Origin: an uncultured Clostridia bacterium
GTDB taxonomy: Bacteria; Bacillota; Clostridia; Peptostreptococcales; Anaerovoracaceae
Direction of reading: 5' to 3'
NCBI GenBank assembly: GCA_938034165.1
Contig: CALHKP010000087.1
Span: forward strand, 1 to 5,514
Length of the DNA: 5,514 bases
Part shown: piece after piece, positions 1 to 5,470 of the stretch
Position numbering within the stretch: position 1 is the stretch's first letter
Layout: every line of letters starts with the position of its first letter
Translations under genes and position numbers: made by a program
The notes under the pieces: generated by a model
Databases searched by the model: none
The model's input: the letters and a program-made list of their open reading frames with translations, nothing else
Told to the model about the DNA's origin: nothing

Positions 1-5
1 AAATT

Positions 6-51
6 GGCTAATTTAACTCGACCCGGAATGGCTGAATTAGCCCGGCGCTAA
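6..51. other. Overlapping inverted repeats in left-end non-coding DNA
   Basis: GGCTAATT at 6-13 is the exact reverse complement of AATTAGCC at 35-42. TTAGC at 37-41 also pairs with GCTAA at 47-51 across a five-base loop. The two stems share bases 37-41, so they cannot form together. No T-run follows either stem. No coding sequence is visible here. The role is unknown; the segment could be the tail of an element that begins to the left of the window. Confidence 0.4.
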
Positions 52-53
52 CA

Positions 54-93
54 GTAGATATCAGAAAGCAAAGTTCTGACTATCTACGCTTTT
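54..93 (+). terminator. Long hairpin, possible terminator of a gene left of the window
   Basis: GTAGATA at 54-60 pairs with TATCTAC at 81-87, and TCAGAA at 61-66 pairs with TTCTGA at 74-79. This gives a 13-bp stem with one bulged base (C80) and a seven-base loop. On the plus strand it is followed by GCTTTT, a short T-run, so it could end transcription arriving from the left. On the minus strand no T-run follows, so it is a poor terminator for the ferredoxin gene. The stem is clear; the terminator role is inferred. Confidence 0.4.
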
Positions 94-170
94 GTCCTAT
101 AGGCCACGCTTATTTTTATCTACCCTATAGATAGCCTTTTATCTATCTACAATTCTTCCATCTGTAGATA
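54..170. repeat. Cluster of five GTAGATA/TATCTAC heptamers
   Basis: The heptamer GTAGATA occurs on the plus strand at 54-60 and 164-170, and its complement TATCTAC at 81-87, 117-123 and 144-150. A related inverted pair, TAGATAG at 128-134 and CTATCTA at 143-149, flanks the ferredoxin stop codon. The last two heptamers fall inside the 3' end of the ferredoxin coding sequence, so part of the pattern is constrained by codons. Function is unknown. Confidence 0.45.
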
Positions 171-1011
171 TTGTAACTACATTCCATGGGATGAATTTTC
201 CGCTTGCTTGAAGGGCGTTCTTAGCGGCGTTTTCGATTCCGCCACAACATGGTACTTCCATGCGGACTATTGTAACGCTTTTAATATCATTTTCTGAAAT
301 GATTTGAGTAAGCTTATTGGTGTAATCGCCTTCGTCGAGTTTAGGACATCCGATTAGAGTAATTCTGTTTCTGATAAACTCGTTGTGGAAATTTCCGTAT
401 GCGTATGCTGTACAGTCTGCGGCGATAAGGAGATTAGCCCCATTGAAGTATTCTGCGTTTACAGGTGCGAGTTTAATCTGAACAGGCCACTGGGAAAGCT
501 GGCTTGTGATTTTTTCTGCAGGATATGAGCCGGCAATATGAGTCCCGGAACAGGAGTCGGCGTTGCGAGGAGCAGAGCAGGAGTTTCCGGAACAGGAGCC
601 GGAAGCTTTCGAAGTTGTTGAAAAGGTATCGCGCCTTATTGCTTTTGCTTGACTTCCGGGGCAGCCACAAGGCAGCGGGTCGCGAGAGATTTGAGTGCTA
701 TGCAGGTTCTGCAAATCTAGGGAATGCTGTGGGCTGCGTGGGTTTGTATGGCTTTGAGAATCCTGCATCAAAGCTTGTTCCTGGGCTGCTTTTACAGCTG
801 CTTCGTCGTAGGCTAGGGCTTCACGTTCTTCGAATGTGATTGCGTTTGTCGGGCAGGCAGGAAGGCAATCCCCAAGGCCGTCGCAGTAATCTTCTCTCAT
901 GAGCTTTGCTTTGCCGTCGACCATGGCGATAGCACCTTCGTGGCAGGCTTGAGCACAGGCTCCGCAACCGTTGCATTTTTCTTCGTTGATTTTTATTATT
1001 TTTCTTAACAT
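139..1011 (-). CDS. 4Fe-4S ferredoxin fused to a conserved C-terminal domain (HcpR-regulon type)
   Basis: Probably a cytoplasmic electron carrier, 290 residues. The first Fe-S motif is Cys13-x2-Cys16-x2-Cys19-x3-Cys23. The second is Cys43-x5-Cys49-x3-Cys53-Pro, with Leu46 where the second Cys normally sits, so one cluster has only three standard ligands (a 3Fe-4S cluster or another ligand is possible). Residues 77-111 are a Gln/Ser/His-rich linker. Residues 112-165 include a CGCPG motif (115-119) and a Ser/Cys/Gly-rich stretch with Cys140, 145 and 154. Residues 171-290 form a conserved domain with Cys200, Cys222-Pro and Cys255-Cys256-Gly-Gly. A perfect AAAGGAGG (1025-1018) six bases before the ATG fixes the start. 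It is divergent from the Crp/Fnr gene. From memory, related proteins are annotated as ferredoxin fused to an uncharacterised domain and grouped with hydroxylamine reductase (Hcp) in nitrosative stress. The electron-transfer partner is unknown. Confidence 0.85.
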   Translation of the reverse strand: MLRKIIKINEEKCNGCGACAQACHEGAIAMVDGKAKLMREDYCDGLGDCLPACPTNAITFEEREALAYDEAAVKAAQEQALMQDSQSHTNPRSPQHSLDLQNLHSTQISRDPLPCGCPGSQAKAIRRDTFSTTSKASGSCSGNSCSAPRNADSCSGTHIAGSYPAEKITSQLSQWPVQIKLAPVNAEYFNGANLLIAADCTAYAYGNFHNEFIRNRITLIGCPKLDEGDYTNKLTQIISENDIKSVTIVRMEVPCCGGIENAAKNALQASGKFIPWNVVTISTDGRIVDR

Positions 1012-1057
1012 TTGTATCCTCCTTTATGTAAGTATATAGGTCTGAGTTTTCGTTTTC

Positions 1058-1086
1058 TTGACTTTGTGGGTTTATTTTAATATAAT
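1058..1086 (+). promoter_or_regulatory. Sigma-A promoter of the regulator-carboxypeptidase operon
   Basis: TTGACT at 1058-1063 (five of six to consensus) is separated by exactly 17 bases from a perfect TATAAT at 1081-1086. The predicted start is near 1093, leaving a leader of about 37 bases before the ATG at 1130. It should not need an activator. The palindrome at 1101-1116 would lie at about +9 to +24, where a bound protein could block transcription. Confidence 0.8.
1074..1079 (-). promoter_or_regulatory. Candidate -10 of the activator-dependent ferredoxin promoter
   Basis: Read on the minus strand, 1079-1074 is TAAAAT, a five-of-six match to the -10 consensus. It predicts a start near 1067 and a leader of about 56 bases. 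No good -35 lies upstream. Instead the 16-bp palindrome at 1101-1116 is centred at about -41.5, the classic class II activator position for Crp/Fnr proteins. The arrangement is inferred. A competing TATACT at 1036-1031 would start transcription inside the ribosome binding site and lacks a -35. Confidence 0.45.
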
Positions 1087-1100
1087 TGGCACGAAAGGTC

Positions 1101-1116
1101 TGTTGAATTTTCAACA
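1101..1116. promoter_or_regulatory. 16-bp palindrome, likely Crp/Fnr-family operator
   Basis: TGTTGAA-TT-TTCAACA is a perfect seven-bp inverted repeat around a two-base centre. Written as TGTTG-N6-CAACA it has the half-site spacing of the CRP site (TGTGA-N6-TCACA). Its TTGA/TCAA cores are two bases closer together than in an Fnr box. It lies between divergent promoters next to a Crp/Fnr gene, so that regulator is the obvious ligand. Its position suggests activation leftward and repression rightward. Binding is inferred. Confidence 0.65.
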
Positions 1117-1129
1117 AATGGGGAAAAAG

Positions 1130-1801
1130 ATGAAAAAATATAACGATGTGCTTAGCAGGTGTCCACTTTTTGCCGGGATAGAAGAAAAAGATATCGGTGC
1201 GATGCTCGGATGCCTCGACGCAAAAGAAAACAAATACAAGAAGGGTGATATGATTTTGGCAGAGGGTGATCCGGCAGGATGCCTTGGAATTGTTCTTGAG
1301 GGAGCGGCTCAGATAGAACGGGTGGACTATTTTGGCAACCGCAGCATTCTTGCTACAGTCAATCCGGGAGAGATATTTGGCGAATCATTTGCCTGTGCGG
1401 AGATTTCAAAGATGCCGGTTGATGTCACAGCGATGGAGGATGGGGCAATTCTTTTGATTGATGTAGGCCGAATAACAAAGTCGTGTACAAATGCTTGCGA
1501 ATTTCATAGCCGCATGATTTTTAATTTACTTAATGTGGTGGCCGGCAAAAATCTTGTATTGCATCGGAAAATAGAAATAACCTCCAAGAGGACAACCAGA
1601 GAAAAGCTCATGGCATATCTGCTGATGGAAGGAAAGAATAGGGGAAGTAACACGTTTACGATTCCTTACAACAGGCAGGAGCTTGCGGATTATCTAGAAG
1701 TGGACAGAAGCGGGCTTTCGGTCGAAATAAGCAAATTGCAAAAGGAAAAAATTATTACATGTAAGAAAAATGAGTTTTCGCTATTGGGAGAAGAGAAATG
1801 A
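1130..1801 (+). CDS. Crp/Fnr-family transcriptional regulator (HcpR-like)
   Basis: A cytoplasmic DNA-binding regulator of 223 residues, usual for the family. Residues 11-120 form the cyclic-nucleotide-binding-type beta roll, including the PGE-x2-GE motif at 79-85. The Arg-Ser pair that holds the cAMP phosphate in CRP is missing (SKMPVD follows instead), so cAMP is an unlikely signal. Residues 125-150 are the dimer helix. Residues 155-219 are the winged helix-turn-helix, with a recognition region around RQELADYLEVDRSGLS (182-197). There are seven cysteines (11, 28, 51, 89, 119, 123, 211) but no Fnr-type N-terminal Cys cluster. The ATG at 1130 is preferred: GGGG (1120-1123) lies six bases upstream and the protein begins as relatives do. 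Upstream in-frame starts at 1058 (TTG, inside the -35) and 1118 (no ribosome binding site) are unlikely. The divergent ferredoxin suggests an HcpR-type nitrosative-stress role; this is inferred from context. Confidence 0.85.
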   Translation: MKKYNDVLSRCPLFAGIEEKDIGAMLGCLDAKENKYKKGDMILAEGDPAGCLGIVLEGAAQIERVDYFGNRSILATVNPGEIFGESFACAEISKMPVDVTAMEDGAILLIDVGRITKSCTNACEFHSRMIFNLLNVVAGKNLVLHRKIEITSKRTTREKLMAYLLMEGKNRGSNTFTIPYNRQELADYLEVDRSGLSVEISKLQKEKIITCKKNEFSLLGEEK

Positions 1802-2955
1802 GAAAACGAATAGATAAAAGCAAAAATAAAAAGATAGCCGCAGCTGTGGTTACTGCACTGGTTGTGATTGCGTCAGCAGCGGCATATATGGTCTTTTTTG
1901 GCGGTGGTGACGGATTCTATGTGGATGGGAAGAAAAAGACTGAGATGACGAAAAATGTAGAGTTTGGTGAAACCCCGGATATTTCGCCAAAGGCACTCAA
2001 GTTGACGGCAAAGAAGGATGGTAAGAAACTTGAGATTTCTTATGAGGAGCCCCAAATCTCAAAACTGAAGACTTATGAGGTGAAATACAAGGCAAAGGGA
2101 CTCAGCAAGGAGTTTATCCTGAAGCTTGATGTAAAAGATACCACAGCACCGGTTATAACGGGAACTAAGGAATATACTGTAGGTGTCGGTGAGGAGTTCA
2201 CAAAGGATAAACTTGATGTTCTGATAACTGATAATTATGATGACAACCTGACTGATAAGCTTGAGATGAATCAGGTGGTTACCTCTAAAGAAGGGACATA
2301 TGATTCGGAGCTTCAGGTTAAGGATTCTTCCGGTAATGTGGGAAAGATGAAAATCAAAGTTACTGTTTCTGAGTCTGCCGGAGGCAGTGATTCCCCGTCA
2401 GGGATTAGGCCGGTGCCTAACCCGGATGATGTTACTGTGCTTTTGAATAAGGGGCGGGCGCTGCCGGACGGATGGGCGCCGGCCGACCTTGTGGGAATCA
2501 ATAGTAACAATGGCGGCGAGCAATATCTGCGAAGTGAAGCCGCTGCCCAGTGGGAGAAAATAAGAACAGATTCTCTGAATGATGGGCTTGTAATAAATGT
2601 AGTGAGCTCATACAGAAGCCAGTCGTATCAGGAGAATCTGTACAACTATTATATGTCCTTTGATCCGATAAACGCTCCATATTACAGCGCTTGTCCGAGA
2701 ACCAGCGAACACGAAGCTGGACTTGCGATAGACATAAGCTATGATGGGAGCCTTCATGATGACCTTCAGAATTCCTCAGTGGGAGCATGGATGAACGAAA
2801 ACGGCTGGAAATATGGCTGGATAATGAGATATCCAAAAGGAAAAGAACACATCACAGGATATATATTCGAGCCATGGCATTACAGATACGTAGGCAAAGA
2901 CTTGGCAGAAAAACTCCATAACAGAGGAATAACAATGGAAGAGTATTACGGCTGA
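1798..2955 (+). CDS. Membrane-anchored VanY-type D,D-carboxypeptidase (peptidase M15B) with Ig-like stalk
   Basis: A 385-residue zinc peptidase expected to remove the terminal D-Ala from peptidoglycan stem peptides outside the membrane. A basic N-terminus (residues 2-12) precedes one hydrophobic segment (13-34), probably an uncleaved anchor. Residues about 45-112 look like a beta-sandwich domain. Residues 115-190 are a clearer Ig-like/DUF5011-type domain beginning DTTAPVI. A Gly/Ser/Pro linker (192-211) leads to the VanY domain (212-375). That domain shows SYRS at 271-274, the zinc motif SEHEAGLAID (303-312, ligands His305 and Asp312) and EPWH (358-361, catalytic Glu358 and ligand His361), so it appears active. 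It is longer than plain VanY proteins because of the stalk. GGGAG at 1786-1790 lies seven bases before the ATG. The start overlaps the regulator stop as ATGA, so the two are probably translationally coupled. It ends with tandem stops TGA-TAA. Vancomycin resistance is not implied: no van ligase or sensor kinase is present. Confidence 0.88.
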   Translation: MRKRIDKSKNKKIAAAVVTALVVIASAAAYMVFFGGGDGFYVDGKKKTEMTKNVEFGETPDISPKALKLTAKKDGKKLEISYEEPQISKLKTYEVKYKAKGLSKEFILKLDVKDTTAPVITGTKEYTVGVGEEFTKDKLDVLITDNYDDNLTDKLEMNQVVTSKEGTYDSELQVKDSSGNVGKMKIKVTVSESAGGSDSPSGIRPVPNPDDVTVLLNKGRALPDGWAPADLVGINSNNGGEQYLRSEAAAQWEKIRTDSLNDGLVINVVSSYRSQSYQENLYNYYMSFDPINAPYYSACPRTSEHEAGLAIDISYDGSLHDDLQNSSVGAWMNENGWKYGWIMRYPKGKEHITGYIFEPWHYRYVGKDLAEKLHNRGITMEEYYG

Positions 2956-2960
2956 TAACA

Positions 2961-2990
2961 TTGACGTAAACCTAAAAAATAATGTATTAT
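2961..2990 (+). promoter_or_regulatory. Promoter of the glucosaminidase gene
   Basis: TTGACG at 2961-2966 and TATTAT at 2985-2990 are separated by 18 bases; each is a five-of-six match. The predicted start is near 2997, about 28 bases before the ATG at 3025. An imperfect palindrome, ATGTA-N6-TACAT (2982-2997), covers the -10 and the start point and could be an operator or simply AT-rich promoter DNA. This promoter begins six bases after the carboxypeptidase stop. No terminator is visible in between, so readthrough from the upstream operon is possible. Confidence 0.65.
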
Positions 2991-3024
2991 ATTACATGAG
3001 ATAAAAATAAAAGAGGGATTATAT

Positions 3025-5322
3025 ATGATTGGAAAAGTTAGAATGAAAAGAGTGATACTGATATGCATATTGATACTTGCTGCAATATGCCTTGTTGGTA
3101 TCAGCAAAGCTTATGGCGCAACTGTCACAGGTACAGTTAATTCGGAAATTGGGGTTAATTTCCGAAGCGAGCCGGATGCAAGCAAGAACAATATAATAGG
3201 AGCAATTTCATATGGCGAAAAGGTTGAAATTCTAGGAACTGCTCAGGGCGGCGGATATAGCTGGTACAAGATCAGTTACAATGGAAAAACCGGCTATGCA
3301 GTATCTGATTTTATAACAAAAGACGCTTCTGCAGGACACGAAGAAGGAGACTTTACTAATACCTACGGGATCGTAAACTCTGACATAGGAGTAAATGTAA
3401 GATCAGGTCCGGGGACAGAATACGAACGTATTGATGGGCTGTTTGACGGTACGCAGGTAAAGGTTAACGGACAGGCAAAGGATTCAAACGGAGACATCTG
3501 GTATGAGGTTGTTTGTTCTGCCGGAAAAGGATATATATCCGGAGAATATCTGATTCTAAAAGAGATTAAACCTTATGAACCTAATGCTGACTTTGAAGCA
3601 CATCTTACAAAACAGGGATTTCCGGAATCCTATAAGGTGCTGTTGAGACAGCTTCATGCACAATATCCTAACTGGATATTTGTTGCAGGAAAAACAAACC
3701 TTGACTGGAATTATGTAATTACAAAAGAATACGGATATGCCGGATACAGACCTAACACTATTCAGAACGGTCAGCCTGATTCATGGAAAACAATGGAAGA
3801 TGGCGACTATAACTTTTCTACAGGTCAGTACAGATCTTATGACAGCGGATATTATGTAGCTGCGTCCAAGAGCCTGATAGAATATTATATGGATCCGAGA
3901 AATTTTTTGAATGCAACAGATATATTCCAGTTCATATCATCAAAGTATGAGCCGGCACTTCAGAATTCGACAGGCCTTCAGGCAATGATAAACGGTACAT
4001 TTATGAGCGGAAGATTTCCGGAATCAACGTATTCGACATATAATGCTGTTTTGATGGATGCTGCAAGTAAAAGCGGCGCAAGTCCTTACACTCTTGCTAC
4101 TATGATTCTGCAGGAACAGGGCTATGACGGAAGCGGTCACTCAATCAGTGGTACAGAACCGGGATATGTAGGCATATATAACTACTTTAACATTGGTGCA
4201 TATGCAAGCGGTGGTGTGAGCGCAGTTGAAAACGGCCTGATATATGCAAGAAATCAGGGCTGGAATACAAGAGCAAAGTCAATCCTTGGCGGAGCAAACT
4301 GGTTTGCAAGAAATTATGTGAACGCGAACAAATACACGCAGTATCTCAAGAAGTTTAATGTAATGAACGGTGCCGGTCAAGTTGCCACAGGTCAGTATAT
4401 GACTCATGTAATGGGATCCTATTTAGAAGGAAGAAACTTGAGAAGCGCATATGCAGGATTCCTTGGAACTTCTCTGACATTTGAAATTCCGGTATATACC
4501 AACATGCCTGAATCAGCATGTCCTATGCCGGTAAGTTATGGAAACAATAATAACTTCTTAGACAGCATAAGCGTCAGCGGGAAAACACTTTCACCTGCGT
4601 TTAACAGGTTCACATACACATACAATGTTGATGCAGGCAATGCTTCAAAGATTACACTGAGCGCAAAAGCTAATAATTCAGCAGCAAAGGTGGAAGGTCT
4701 TGGAACCAAAACGCTGAAAACAGGTACTAACACGTTTAATATAACAGTTACCGCAACATCAGGAGAGAAGAGAGTTTATACAGTTAATGTTAAGACAACA
4801 GGTACTGAAACTACTGATTTTGGATTTTATTCAGGAACATTAGAAAGAACAGTTGGAAATACAAATGGATTCTTGATTACGACAAAGGATAAGAGTGAAA
4901 AACCAAGAATAACTTCATCTGATTCGACTGTAGCAGAAATAACCAAAGTAGATAGCACAGATAGTAGAGGCTATTACTTTGAAATAAAGAGTAAGAAAGT
5001 AGGAACAACAGAAATAAAGGCAGAGCTTGGAGGAATTATTAAAAGCTTTACCTTAAAAGTAGTAGGGACTGATTTTGGATTTTATTCAGGAACATTAGAA
5101 AGAACAGTTGGAAATACAAATGGATTCTTGATTACGACAAAGGATAAGAGTGAAAAACCAAGAATAACTTCATCTGATTCGACTGTAGCAGAAATAACCA
5201 AAGTAGATAGCACAGATAGTAGAGGCTATTACTTTGAAATAAAGAGTAAGAAAGTAGGAACAACAGAAATAAAGGCAGAGCTTGGAGGAATCACTAAAAG
5301 CTTTACCTTAAAAGTAAATTAA
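3025..5322 (+). CDS. Secreted SH3b-containing beta-N-acetylglucosaminidase with tandem Big_2-like repeats
   Basis: A 765-residue exported peptidoglycan hydrolase expected to cut the glycan strand next to N-acetylglucosamine. Residues 1-31 are a signal peptide (basic start, hydrophobic 10-26, likely cleavage after Ala-Tyr-Gly). Two bacterial SH3 domains follow at about 33-98 and 113-179, each with the VN(F/V)RS motif; they usually bind the wall. Residues 190-230 carry the FPESYK...LHAQYPNW segment typical of clostridial glucosaminidases. The catalytic glucosaminidase domain covers about 260-470, with Glu364 in ATMILQEQG as the likely acid and YNYFNIGA downstream. Residues 511-591 resemble a cadherin-like beta-sandwich. 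Residues 597-681 and 682-765 are two near-identical Big_2-like repeats. There is no LPxTG signal or C-terminal membrane segment, so retention probably relies on SH3b domains. GAGGG (3013-3017) seven bases before the ATG supports this start over the ATG at 3043. Confidence 0.88.
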   Translation: MIGKVRMKRVILICILILAAICLVGISKAYGATVTGTVNSEIGVNFRSEPDASKNNIIGAISYGEKVEILGTAQGGGYSWYKISYNGKTGYAVSDFITKDASAGHEEGDFTNTYGIVNSDIGVNVRSGPGTEYERIDGLFDGTQVKVNGQAKDSNGDIWYEVVCSAGKGYISGEYLILKEIKPYEPNADFEAHLTKQGFPESYKVLLRQLHAQYPNWIFVAGKTNLDWNYVITKEYGYAGYRPNTIQNGQPDSWKTMEDGDYNFSTGQYRSYDSGYYVAASKSLIEYYMDPRNFLNATDIFQFISSKYEPALQNSTGLQAMINGTFMSGRFPESTYSTYNAVLMDAASKSGASPYTLATMILQEQGYDGSGHSISGTEPGYVGIYNYFNIGAYASGGVSAVENGLIYARNQGWNTRAKSILGGANWFARNYVNANKYTQYLKKFNVMNGAGQVATGQYMTHVMGSYLEGRNLRSAYAGFLGTSLTFEIPVYTNMPESACPMPVSYGNNNNFLDSISVSGKTLSPAFNRFTYTYNVDAGNASKITLSAKANNSAAKVEGLGTKTLKTGTNTFNITVTATSGEKRVYTVNVKTTGTETTDFGFYSGTLERTVGNTNGFLITTKDKSEKPRITSSDSTVAEITKVDSTDSRGYYFEIKSKKVGTTEIKAELGGIIKSFTLKVVGTDFGFYSGTLERTVGNTNGFLITTKDKSEKPRITSSDSTVAEITKVDSTDSRGYYFEIKSKKVGTTEIKAELGGITKSFTLKVN
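4813..5316 (+). repeat. Near-perfect 255-bp in-frame tandem duplication
   Basis: Bases 4813-5061 and 5068-5316 are 249-base copies offset by 255 (85 codons). They differ at two positions only, T to C at 5037/5292 and 5039/5294, which change one residue (Ile to Thr). Each copy encodes a Big_2-like Ig module starting TDFGFYSGT and ending FTLKV. The near identity, including silent positions, indicates recent duplication or gene conversion. By hand count, copy 1 is about 32% GC, lower than samples of the catalytic region (roughly 37-50% per 60 bases). Confidence 0.95.
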
Positions 5323-5336
5323 ATTAAATGGTGATT

Positions 5337-5363
5337 TAGGGAATACTCAAGTATTCCCTATTT
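5337..5363 (+). terminator. Rho-independent terminator after the glucosaminidase gene
   Basis: TAGGGAATAC at 5337-5346 is the exact reverse complement of GTATTCCCTA at 5351-5360, giving a 10-bp stem with a TCAA loop. A short T-run (TTT at 5361-5363) follows. It starts 15 bases after the stop codon, as expected for the 3' end of this transcript. The U-tract is short, so termination may be incomplete. Confidence 0.75.
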
Positions 5364-5395
5364 GCATGCGAAAAATGCCAATTTATCTGTTAGAG

Positions 5396-5424
5396 TTGAA
5401 AGAAAAACACTTTTGTGGTAAAAT
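5396..5424 (+). promoter_or_regulatory. Promoter of a transcription unit continuing past the window
   Basis: TTGAAA at 5396-5401 and TAAAAT at 5419-5424 are separated by exactly 17 bases, each a good match to sigma-A consensus. The predicted start is near 5431. It sits after the terminator, so it opens a new unit. The leader is AT-rich and reaches a ribosome binding site at 5460-5463. Confidence 0.6.
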
Positions 5425-5470
5425 AATGTGTGCTTTTATAGTAGTAATTATTTATTTATGGAGACCAGCT

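Noticed and set aside
1..138. tRNA or other structured RNA gene at the left end
   Set aside because: Stems are present, but no cloverleaf, CCA end or T-loop consensus was found, and no known riboswitch core could be recognised.
128..149. Hairpin around the ferredoxin stop codon as its terminator
   Set aside because: The stem is only seven bp of mostly A/T, it includes the stop codon region, and on the minus strand it is not followed by a T-run.
525..839. Plus-strand open frame of 104 codons and similar frames opposite or within the main genes
   Set aside because: They lie wholly inside genes with clear domain evidence, lack convincing ribosome binding sites and encode Arg/Leu/Ser-rich sequence typical of antisense shadows.
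1031..1036. TATACT on the minus strand as the ferredoxin -10
   Set aside because: It would start transcription at about 1024, inside the AAAGGAGG site, and no -35 is found at the right distance (AAGAAA only).
1058..1129. N-terminal extension of the regulator from a TTG at 1058
   Set aside because: The codon is part of the -35 box and the extension would include the -10 and the palindrome. The ATG at 1130 has a better ribosome binding site and gives the normal family start.
1798..2955. Vancomycin resistance gene
   Set aside because: The M15B domain is VanY-like, but there is no D-Ala-D-Lac/D-Ser ligase, VanX or VanRS nearby. Such peptidases are common housekeeping wall enzymes.
4813..5316. 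CRISPR array or mobile element behind the repeats
   Set aside because: There are only two long, directly adjacent in-frame copies coding for a protein domain, with no spacers, terminal inverted repeats or transposase.
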